Part shown: piece by piece, positions 48,946 to 55,649 of the stretch
How the letters are laid out: every line of letters starts with the position of its first letter
Position numbering within the stretch: the first letter of the stretch is position 1
Source: an uncultured Lachnospiraceae bacterium
GTDB taxonomy: Bacteria; Bacillota; Clostridia; Lachnospirales; Lachnospiraceae
Reading direction: 5' to 3'
Length of the DNA: 55,649 nt
Assembly (NCBI GenBank): GCA_910576895.1
Contig: CAJTJZ010000008.1
Location: 28,047-83,695, forward strand
The notes under the pieces: generated by a model
What the model saw: only the letters and a program-made list of their open reading frames with translations
What the model was told of the DNA's origin: nothing
The model's database searches: none
Position numbers and translations under genes: made by a program

Positions 48946-50625
48946 TTAAATTTGAAATCTTGAAGTAATATCTCGAAGTCTTTCTGTAGATCCTTTACAA
49001 TTAGTAGTACGATCATAACTTTCTTTCGTTAATTTTACAACATTTGCTGTTTTTTCTGCAACATTTTCAACACCAATTTGTGCTTCATTAATTGTATTAT
49101 AAATATCTTCCATAGAGACAGTAATTTGTGCAATTCCACGTCTTAATTCATTGACTTCTATATCTGTTTGATTCATAAATTTTTCTATCATTTGTGCAGC
49201 ATCGCTATATTGATTGCTGGATTCCATAAAATCGGAATAATCTTCCATTACTTTTGTTTCCAGAAAATGTAAGGTATCTAAAAGACATTTTGTTAAAGTT
49301 TCAATTGATAGATTGACTTGATTTACGATAGTTACAATATTATTGCTTGTATCTGTTGACTGTGCTGCAAGTTTTGCAATTTCACTTGCAACAATTGCAA
49401 ATCCTCTTCCCTGTACGCCTGCTCTGGCTGCTTCAATAGAAGCATTTAAAGATAGTAAGGTAGTTTGATCTGCAATTTCTTGAATAGCACCTGCAAGGCT
49501 ATTGATTTTTCCTACTTCCTTTGCTTTATTAATTGCCTCATTAGAAGTTTCTTTTATTGTATCATATAAATCAATTGTTTCTTTTTTTGCTTTTGTTGTT
49601 TTTTCGGCAATTTCTATAGTTTTATTTCTAACGCTTTCTGTTAGTTTTGCACCATCTCTTATTTTATCTGCTACAATTGCAACATTGCCATTCATATTTT
49701 TAATATTATCATTAACTTCGTCAGTGGCAGAAGAAGTCTCTACCATACTAGATGCTAATGCTTCATTTGTAACAGAATTATTTGCAGAAGCATTATTTAC
49801 CTGCTCTGAAATATCATAAAGAGTATTCGTATCATTGACAAGCGTTTCTGAAATATCATCTAATTCCATAACGATTCCTGTTAATTGTTCTTTCATATGA
49901 ACAACAGCTTTTCCCATAACTCCAATTTCATCATTTGTTGGAGGTATTTTATAGTCATTTTTTAAATGTAATTTTGAAATATCATTAATAATTTCTGTTA
50001 ATTTTGTAATTGGTTTTGTTATCATAGAAGTAATAGCAATACCAATGAATAATGCTAAAATTAATAAAATACTTCCAATGAGGATAGTATAAATACTAAT
50101 AATATTTACTGGCTTTAATACATCCATTTCGTCTGCTTCAACAACAACAATCCAATCATTCACAGTACACATAAAAGCTATATAAACAGATGTATTACTT
50201 ACAGTACATTTTCTAACATCTGCCGTTGTAATATATCCTTCCTGTAATCTTTGTAACACTTCTGAAATCACAGGATTTCCTTCTATTTTAGTACCAATTT
50301 TTTCAGTTTCTTTATGATAGAGATAAGTACCATCAGTATCTACTAAATAAGCATGACTGGAACTCATAGTGTCAATACCTGTATTATAAAGAATATATTC
50401 TAAACTAACTTCCAAATTATTTCTTTCTGTATCTTCATAGAGGCTTTCATATAAAGTAGCAGAAGCAGAAGTACAGACATCATATAAATAACTTTTACAA
50501 AGTTCTACAATATTTTTTCTATTAATAATATAAGAAACCGTTAATATTCCAATAATTAATAAAATTGATGTAGAAATGATTAATATTGCGATTTTAGAAC
50601 GTATTGATATTGATTTTTTTCCCAT
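48946..50625 (-). CDS. Methyl-accepting chemotaxis protein with Cache-type sensor
   Basis: 559 residues on the minus strand. A first membrane segment at about 11-33 and a second at about 180-204 flank an external sensor with the Cache/PAS-like pattern AYLVDTDGTYLYHKETEKIG and IAFMCTVNDWIVVVEAD. HAMP follows (ITKPITKLTEIINDI), then the signalling coiled coil with tip ADQTTLLSLNASIEAARAGV and GRGFAIVASEIAKLA. The gene lies 9 bp after an orphan sugar-binding lipoprotein gene on the same strand, which suggests that the receptor reads the ligand-loaded binding protein. No CheR/B docking pentapeptide is evident at the C-terminus. Confidence 0.92.
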   Translation of the reverse strand: MGKKSISIRSKIAILIISTSILLIIGILTVSYIINRKNIVELCKSYLYDVCTSASATLYESLYEDTERNNLEVSLEYILYNTGIDTMSSSHAYLVDTDGTYLYHKETEKIGTKIEGNPVISEVLQRLQEGYITTADVRKCTVSNTSVYIAFMCTVNDWIVVVEADEMDVLKPVNIISIYTILIGSILLILALFIGIAITSMITKPITKLTEIINDISKLHLKNDYKIPPTNDEIGVMGKAVVHMKEQLTGIVMELDDISETLVNDTNTLYDISEQVNNASANNSVTNEALASSMVETSSATDEVNDNIKNMNGNVAIVADKIRDGAKLTESVRNKTIEIAEKTTKAKKETIDLYDTIKETSNEAINKAKEVGKINSLAGAIQEIADQTTLLSLNASIEAARAGVQGRGFAIVASEIAKLAAQSTDTSNNIVTIVNQVNLSIETLTKCLLDTLHFLETKVMEDYSDFMESSNQYSDAAQMIEKFMNQTDIEVNELRRGIAQITVSMEDIYNTINEAQIGVENVAEKTANVVKLTKESYDRTTNCKGSTERLRDITSRFQI

Positions 50626-50634
50626 AGCTTTCTC

Positions 50635-51954
50635 CTATTCTGCCGCTTTTTGCGATGCCCATTCCGTTTTTACAAATTCAACGACTTCTTCCCATGTACA
50701 TTCTTCTTTTGCATATTGTAAAAGAGTATTTCCAAAATTATCTTTAAATTTTTGACTTGGAAATGCTGGAAAAATCCATTCAATCGAATAGGTATTTTTA
50801 TTACTCATATCATTAATAACTTCTTGAGCTAAAGGATTTTTAGGACGTTCTTCTTCAGAAAATGTATTAAATGGTGAAATAAAATTTAATTTATTTGTTA
50901 CATAATCTTTGCCAATATCAGAGCTATAAACCCATTCCATAAAATTAATTGCTGCTTTTTGTTCTTCTTCTTTTGACATAGAATTTACACAAAGATAATT
51001 TGCAGTGCCAATACAAAGTCCTTGATTTTCTTCTTCTGGCATATCCATATAGATAGGAAGATAATGTACATTTTCCTCTAAAACTTTACAGCCAGCCACT
51101 TCTGAAATCTGTGTCCATGCCCAATTGCCATTTTGCACCATAGCAACTTCTTCAAGAGCAAATTCTTTCATAGAATCCATTACTGTTTTTTTTGCAAGTT
51201 CTTTTGGTTTTGTACAAGAATAATGAGTATATAAATCAAAAATATTTTTAAAATTGTTTGCATAAGTAAAGTCAAGAATATCACTATCAGAAATATTTTT
51301 ATCTGTAAATTCAAAATAGATTGGTAAATTTGCTAAATGTGTCTGCCAACGCCAATCTTCCCCAGAGCTGAAAGAAGTAGAAGCAAAAACACCTTTTATA
51401 CCAAGTTCTTCTTTATGAATTGTCATATCTTCTACAAGTTCTTTTAATTTATCGAAACTATTTATTTCTTTTATATCAGAAATTGAGACTGCTTTCTTGG
51501 AAAGTGAAAAATACTTTTTCATAATAGCGTCATTATAAATAATTCCATAACCTTCTACAACATAAGGAATTCCATAAACGCCATCTTCTGTTTTTATTGC
51601 AAGTTCTTTATCTAATAACCATTGATATAAATTGGTATCTTTTAAATCAAGACAGTAATTTTTCCATTTACTATAGCCAATTGGTCCATTAATATGAAAT
51701 AACGTAGGTGCTTCTCTTTTTGCAATTTCTTCTTTTAGTCGTTGTTCATAATTGCCATTTGCTACAGTTAAAACATTTACTTTTATTCCTGTTTCTTTTT
51801 CATAATCTTGTGCCAGTGTTCGCCAAACATTTGCTACTTCTGGCTTAAAATTTAAATAATAAATAGAAAGTGGTTCTTTACTAGTTGTATAGTTACAACC
51901 ATTTGTAAAGATAGCTGTGAAGAAAAGAATCACGATTATTTTTAAATATTTCAT
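50635..51954 (-). CDS. Orphan sugar-binding lipoprotein (ABC type) next to a chemoreceptor
   Basis: 439 residues on the minus strand. The lipoprotein signal ends in TNGC (Cys20). The mature part has the layout of carbohydrate-binding proteins of cluster D/B: YEKETGIKVNVLTVANGNYEQRL (as consecutive landmarks YEKETGIKV and NYEQRL), APTLFHING, VYGIPYVVEGYGIIYND, MVQNGNWAWTQISE and AINFMEWVYSS. No permease or ATPase gene is adjacent; the next gene, 9 bp on, is a membrane chemoreceptor. A role in sugar chemotaxis is therefore more likely than transport, though permeases elsewhere could share it. Two LacI regulators lie upstream on the same strand. Confidence 0.88.
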   Translation of the reverse strand: MKYLKIIVILFFTAIFTNGCNYTTSKEPLSIYYLNFKPEVANVWRTLAQDYEKETGIKVNVLTVANGNYEQRLKEEIAKREAPTLFHINGPIGYSKWKNYCLDLKDTNLYQWLLDKELAIKTEDGVYGIPYVVEGYGIIYNDAIMKKYFSLSKKAVSISDIKEINSFDKLKELVEDMTIHKEELGIKGVFASTSFSSGEDWRWQTHLANLPIYFEFTDKNISDSDILDFTYANNFKNIFDLYTHYSCTKPKELAKKTVMDSMKEFALEEVAMVQNGNWAWTQISEVAGCKVLEENVHYLPIYMDMPEEENQGLCIGTANYLCVNSMSKEEEQKAAINFMEWVYSSDIGKDYVTNKLNFISPFNTFSEEERPKNPLAQEVINDMSNKNTYSIEWIFPAFPSQKFKDNFGNTLLQYAKEECTWEEVVEFVKTEWASQKAAE

Positions 51955-51992
51955 TTTGTTATCTCCTTATCTTTTTATTTTTCTTTATGATT

Positions 51993-53012
51993 TTATAATT
52001 TTCGACAACTATCTCGTTCAATTAAACAATGGGAAACAATAATTTTTGTCGCTAGAAGATTTGGATTTTCAATATGATTAATCATTTGAGAAGCTGCTTC
52101 CATTCCAAGTTGAAAAGAATTGATATCAATAGATGTTAATTGTGGTGAAGTAAGTCTTGCAAAAAGAGAATTGTTGAAAGATACAATGGATAAATCCTTA
52201 GGGATGGATAGTCCCATACGAATACAAGTGCGTTCCAGAGCTACTGCTAAAATATCATCGCTAACAACAATAGCTGTTGGCCGTTCTTTTTGTTCTAATA
52301 ATGCACGAATGTTTTCAGAATCTTTTTCAGGAATACAATTAACTTCAATACAATATTCTGGTAAAACTGCAATTCCATGATGTTTCAGTGCAAGTTCATA
52401 ACCTGCTTTCCGATCAGCCGAAAATAAGAATAAACTTTCACTTCCAAGATAAGCAATTTTTGTATGACCTAATTGATATAAATATTCGGTAGCTTCTTTT
52501 CCAGCAAGTATATTATCATTATCAATATGAATGGTCTGGTTTGCAAGCTGTTGTGCTTTTCCAATAAGTACATAAAGAATACCTTCATTACAAAGATAAT
52601 CAATAATAATATCATCTTGTTTTGAATACATAACAATAAAACCTTCTATTTGGTTAGTTGTATTCATAGTACGAATAGCTCCTAAAATTTCTTCTGTATT
52701 TTGCCCTGTAATAATTGTGTTAATATATTGATGTTGATTGCAAAATTGACTAATGCCGCGAATAGCTTCTAAATAAAAAGAATTTTCATATGTTTCATGA
52801 TAAGAAGGTGGAAGAATAATGCCAATAGTTTCTACTGTTTGACTTGATAGATTTCCTGTTTGAAGATTTGGTTCATAGCCTAATTGTGCCATAGCATGTC
52901 GTACACGCTCTTTTGTTTCTTTACTAATAGAAATGTGATTTTTACATGTTCTTGAAACAGTAGAAGGCGATACTCCTGCTAAAGCTGCTACATCCTTAAT
53001 CGTAACTGCCAT
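51993..53012 (-). CDS. LacI-family regulator, paralog A
   Basis: 339 residues on the minus strand. Headpiece TIKDVAALAGVSPSTVSRTC, hinge, and a sugar-binding domain (HIDNDNILAGKEATEYLYQLGHTKIAYLGS, VVSDDILAVALERTCI, IVSFNNSLFARLTSPQLTSIDI). It closely resembles paralog B at 53178 over its whole length, with a nearly identical DNA-recognition helix, so both should bind the same operator. It begins 38 bp upstream of the binding-protein gene and probably heads the operon regulator-binding protein-receptor. Its own promoter carries TTTACGCAAA sites, implying auto- or cross-regulation. Confidence 0.92.
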   Translation of the reverse strand: MAVTIKDVAALAGVSPSTVSRTCKNHISISKETKERVRHAMAQLGYEPNLQTGNLSSQTVETIGIILPPSYHETYENSFYLEAIRGISQFCNQHQYINTIITGQNTEEILGAIRTMNTTNQIEGFIVMYSKQDDIIIDYLCNEGILYVLIGKAQQLANQTIHIDNDNILAGKEATEYLYQLGHTKIAYLGSESLFLFSADRKAGYELALKHHGIAVLPEYCIEVNCIPEKDSENIRALLEQKERPTAIVVSDDILAVALERTCIRMGLSIPKDLSIVSFNNSLFARLTSPQLTSIDINSFQLGMEAASQMINHIENPNLLATKIIVSHCLIERDSCRKL

Positions 53013-53092
53013 AATGACTCCTCCTTTGCATTCTTTTAGACTCCCAAATAGATACTATAGTATTTTCTTTCATAATGATTTTCTTATTGTTT

Positions 53093-53121
53093 ATTTTAGA
53101 AGAAAATGCAAAAAAAGTCAA
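53093..53121 (-). promoter_or_regulatory. Promoter of LacI paralog A
   Basis: On the minus strand TTGACT (53121-53116) and TAAAAT (53098-53093) are separated by 17 bp. The spacer contains TTTGCAT, a partial operator half-site. Confidence 0.75.
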
Positions 53122-53125
53122 TGTT

Positions 53126-53177
53126 TTTACGCAAAATAATGCAAATTTTACGCAAACAATATAAAATTTTAGGCAAA
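53126..53177. promoter_or_regulatory. Array of TTTACGCAAA operator half-sites at 21-bp period
   Basis: TTTACGCAAA occurs at 53126-53135 and 53147-53156, and TTTAGGCAAA at 53168-53177: three copies at exact 21-bp steps. A further ATGCAAA lies at 53139-53145. They sit just upstream of the -35 of paralog A and reach the stop codon of paralog B. The same sequence forms a perfect palindrome ahead of the PTS gene. Confidence 0.7.
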
Positions 53178-54203
53178 TCACACATTTAGTTGTTTACAGC
53201 TATTGCGTATTACTAAAGAATGCGGAACAATAATTTTTGTTGCCATTAAGTTTGGATTCTCAATATGATTAATTAATTGGGAAGCTGCTTCTATTCCTAA
53301 TTGATAAGAATTTACATCAATACTTGTCAATTGTGGAGAAGTAATCCTTGCAAATAAAGAATTATTAAAAGAAACAATAGATAAATCATCTGGAATAGAA
53401 AGCTGATGTTCAATGCAAACTCTTTCTAATGCAACTGCTAAAATATCATCGCTTACAACAGCAGCACTTGGCCGTTCTTTTTGTTCTAATAAGGTGTGAA
53501 AAAGTTTTGGATCATGAAAAGAAATCGAATCTACTTCAATACAATAATTAGGATTTACAGGTAAATTATGTTCTAGAAGAGCAAGCTGATAGCCTGCTTT
53601 GCGATCAGCAGAAAATAGCATACGATATTCGCTGCCAATATAAGCAATTTTCCGATGACCTAAAGAATATAGATACTCGGTTGCTTCTCTGCCAGCTAAT
53701 AAATTATCATTGTCTATATAAATGGTTTGATTTGCATATTGTTTTGCTTTTCCAATAATAACATAAAGCAAACCTTCATTGTAAAGATAGTCAATAATAG
53801 TATCATTTTGCTTAGAATATAGAACAATAAAGCCTCCCATTCTATCATCTTTTGCTAATGTTTGAATTGCATGTAAAATTTCACTATCATCTTGTCCTGT
53901 AATAACAGTACTAATATATTCACGTCCATTGCAAAATTGGCTAATTCCACGAATAGCCTCTAAATAAAAAGCATTTTCGTAAACATATTTAGAAGAAGAT
54001 GGTAAAATAATGCTAATAATTTGAGGGATTTGCCCTATGGAAATATGGGAGGAAACATTAGGCTCATATCCAAGTTCTGCCATAGCACGCCGAACTCTTT
54101 CTTTTGTTTCTTTGCTAATAGAAGGATGATCTTTGCAGGTACGAGATACCGTAGAAGGAGAAACGCCTGCTAATGTGGCAACATCTTTAATTGTAACAGC
54201 CAT
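53178..54203 (-). CDS. LacI-family regulator, paralog B
   Basis: 341 residues on the minus strand. Headpiece TIKDVATLAGVSPSTVSRTC differs from paralog A by one residue in this stretch; the sugar-binding domain matches closely (YENAFYLEAIRGISQFCN, IDNDNLLAGREATEYLYSLGH, VVSDDILAVALERVCI, SIVSFNNSLFARITSPQLTS). The two genes are in tandem, 165 bp apart, and look like a recent duplication. Divergence is greatest just after the headpiece (residues 50-65) and in the loop near 210-225, which may alter effector response. It is divergent from the PTS gene at 54524. Confidence 0.92.
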   Translation of the reverse strand: MAVTIKDVATLAGVSPSTVSRTCKDHPSISKETKERVRRAMAELGYEPNVSSHISIGQIPQIISIILPSSSKYVYENAFYLEAIRGISQFCNGREYISTVITGQDDSEILHAIQTLAKDDRMGGFIVLYSKQNDTIIDYLYNEGLLYVIIGKAKQYANQTIYIDNDNLLAGREATEYLYSLGHRKIAYIGSEYRMLFSADRKAGYQLALLEHNLPVNPNYCIEVDSISFHDPKLFHTLLEQKERPSAAVVSDDILAVALERVCIEHQLSIPDDLSIVSFNNSLFARITSPQLTSIDVNSYQLGIEAASQLINHIENPNLMATKIIVPHSLVIRNSCKQLNV

Positions 54204-54258
54204 AGTTTATAGTTCCTTTCTAAGTGTAAGTGTTTTAATAGTATCTTTATATTTTTTT

Positions 54259-54287
54259 ATTATAAGAAGAAATTTTATAAAAGTCAA
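54259..54287 (-). promoter_or_regulatory. Promoter of LacI paralog B
   Basis: On the minus strand TTGACT (54287-54282) and a perfect TATAAT (54264-54259) are 17 bp apart. The core and the C-rich end of the spacer resemble the promoter of paralog A, consistent with duplication of gene plus promoter. Confidence 0.8.
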
Positions 54288-54413
54288 TTGCACGAAATGT
54301 ATACTATTCATCATTTTGTATAAAATATTAGTGAAATAACTATGCAATATGTAGAAAATGCTGAAAAATTTGGAAATCAGATTGCGTTTTTGTGAAGAAT
54401 GATGTAAATTATA

Positions 54414-54434
54414 TTTGCGTAAATTTTACGCAAA
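54414..54434. promoter_or_regulatory. Palindromic LacI-type operator before the PTS gene
   Basis: TTTGCGTAA at 54414-54422 and TTACGCAAA at 54426-54434 form a perfect 9-bp inverted repeat with a 3-bp spacer. Further half-sites follow: ATGCAAA at 54438-54444 and TTTGCAT at 54468-54474. The site lies in the 320-bp divergent region (54204-54523), 90 bp ahead of the PTS start. I could not assign a clear -10/-35 pair for the PTS gene; TATAAG at 54454-54459 is a possible -10. Confidence 0.75.
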
Positions 54435-54523
54435 AGAATGCAAATATAAAATATATAAGTAGTATGGTTTGCATTTTATTTAAAAAAACAAAAGACGCAA
54501 AAAAAAGAAATGGAGGTGTTATT

Positions 54524-55649
54524 ATGAGTAATATGGGGAAAATTTCAATTATTGCTCCTTTATCAGGAGAAATTGTTGCATTAGAGCAAGTTCCAGATCC
54601 CGTATTTTCAGAAAAAACATTAGGAGATGGTATTGCTATTTTACCAGAAAACGGGAAAATTTATAGTCCTGTTAATGGTACAATTGCATCTATTGCAGCA
54701 ACAAAACATGCATATGGTTTTGAATCAGAAGATGGACTTGATATCTTAGTCCATGTTGGATTAGAAACGGTAGGTCTTAATGGAGAGGGTTTTACTGTCT
54801 ATAAAAATGTCGGAGATACGGTAAAAGTCGGAGATTTAATAGCAGAAGCAGATTTAGATCTATTAAAAAGCAAAAAGTTAAATTTGATTACGCCAGTTCT
54901 TTTATGTGATGGTATGGATGAAAAACAAATGAATCCTTGTTCTGGAAAAGTAAAAGCAGGACAAGACCCTGCAATACTTATAACACAGGCAGAAGAAGAA
55001 ACAACACAGGAGACAGTACAGGCAACAACAAAGCAAGAAGCAAAAACAACTGCTCCTGAACAAGAGGAAAAGAAAAAATCAGCAATTAACTTTGACTTTT
55101 TACAAAAACTTGGAAAAGTATTAATGACAGTCATTGCTGTTATGCCAGCAGCAGGTTTGATGCTAAGTATCGGAAAATTAGTACAAATTGCTGGCGGAAA
55201 TATTCATATGATTCAGTTGATTGGTAGTACCATGGAGAATATTGGATGGGCAATTATTAATAATTTGCATATCTTATTTGCTGCTGCCATTGGTGGTTCT
55301 TGGGCAAAAGAACGGGCGGGAGGTGCATTTGCTGCTGTTATTTCTTTTATCTTAATCAACTGTATTACAGGAGCAGCTTTTGGAGTAACAAGCAGTATGT
55401 TAAATGAAGAAGGAGCTGTTGTTACTTCTTTATTTGGACAAGAAATGTTAGTAGAAAATTATTTTACTTCCGTACTTGGAGCACCAGCACTTAATATGGG
55501 TGTTTTTGTAGGAATTATTGCTGGTTTTGTAGGCGGTGTTGTATATAATAAATTTTATAATTTCCGCAAATTGCCAGATGCATTATCATTTTTTAATGGA
55601 AAACGTTTTGTTCCTTTAGCAGTCATTGCATATTCTACAGTAATTTCTT
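54524..55649 (+). CDS. PTS sugar transporter, IIA-IIC fusion (3' truncated by window edge)
   Basis: The frame opens at ATG 54524 after TGGAGGTG and runs off the window, giving at least 375 residues. Residues 1-150 are a glucose-type IIA (Crr-like) domain with both active-site histidines: His in ATKHAYGFESEDG and the phospho-accepting His in ILVHVGLETVG. A Thr/Glu/Lys-rich linker (about 150-188) leads to a IIC domain of the glucose/maltose/N-acetylglucosamine group (LGKVLMTVIAVMPAAGLMLSIG, FAAAIGGSWAKERAGGAFAAV, LSFFNGKRFVPL). IIA at the N-terminus ahead of IIC is a less common order than C-B-A; a IIB domain may follow outside the window. Regulation is likely by the divergent LacI paralogs. 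Confidence 0.9.
   Translation, partial: MSNMGKISIIAPLSGEIVALEQVPDPVFSEKTLGDGIAILPENGKIYSPVNGTIASIAATKHAYGFESEDGLDILVHVGLETVGLNGEGFTVYKNVGDTVKVGDLIAEADLDLLKSKKLNLITPVLLCDGMDEKQMNPCSGKVKAGQDPAILITQAEEETTQETVQATTKQEAKTTAPEQEEKKKSAINFDFLQKLGKVLMTVIAVMPAAGLMLSIGKLVQIAGGNIHMIQLIGSTMENIGWAIINNLHILFAAAIGGSWAKERAGGAFAAVISFILINCITGAAFGVTSSMLNEEGAVVTSLFGQEMLVENYFTSVLGAPALNMGVFVGIIAGFVGGVVYNKFYNFRKLPDALSFFNGKRFVPLAVIAYSTVIS

Overview
The window is a 55.6-kb, strongly AT-rich stretch with dense, mostly plus-strand genes, clear GGAGG-type ribosome binding sites and short gaps. Gene content (2-hydroxyacyl-CoA dehydratase-type components, RsgI-like anti-sigma factor, Bce-type transporter module, CheX, soluble and membrane chemoreceptors, GHKL/LytTR regulators, MsmX-type maltodextrin transporter genes without an ATPase) fits a motile anaerobic Clostridia member, most likely a gut Lachnospiraceae. 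That taxonomic placement is inference from gene types only. No rRNA, tRNA, CRISPR array, prophage or transposase was recognised.

Layout. 1-6.5 kb: tail of an unknown gene, a PurM/HypE-like protein, an Lrp/AsnC regulator overlapping an aminotransferase, CheX, TrmL, a GH43 glycosidase, and a convergent YdcF-like membrane protein. 6.6-9.7 kb: a two-gene 2-hydroxyacyl-CoA dehydratase-like unit whose second gene fuses a dehydratase-type subunit to its ATP-dependent activator, with a well-placed internal start in front of the activator part. 9.7-16 kb: a LytTR response regulator and a short GHKL kinase, split by an opposite-strand SUKH immunity-like gene, then a heterodimeric ABC exporter whose promoter has a 9-bp direct repeat at exactly 21-bp spacing. 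16-19.1 kb: a 120-bp multi-hairpin element, an AAA/PD-(D/E)XK protein and an unrecognised protein. 19.2-20.9 kb, minus strand: a secreted Ca-binding-like Gly/Arg-rich protein, an ECF sigma factor and an RsgI-like anti-sigma factor.

21-33 kb: LarE, then three OmpR-type two-component systems in a row. The first is followed by a secreted protein with two glycosidase-like barrels; the third belongs to a Bce-type antimicrobial-peptide sensing/detoxification module. Direct repeats with 11-bp spacing lie in front of three of these transcription units and look like response-regulator boxes. 33-35 kb: a FIST sensor protein with a cytosolic chemoreceptor.

35-49 kb is a maltodextrin/glycogen region: lipoprotein binding protein and two permeases (no ATPase here), type I pullulanase, glycogen debranching enzyme, then a MerR-methyltransferase fusion and a HAD phosphatase, then a LacI regulator divergent from glycogen phosphorylase. 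The transporter and phosphorylase promoters share the same TTGACA-17-TAAATA core and a GAAACTAAGCGAAAC element, which points to co-regulation. 48.9-55.6 kb: a membrane chemoreceptor next to an orphan sugar-binding lipoprotein, two tandem paralogous LacI regulators, and a divergent PTS gene with IIA ahead of IIC that runs off the window. Repeated TTTGCGTAA/TTACGCAAA sites link these as a probable sugar-sensing and uptake regulon.
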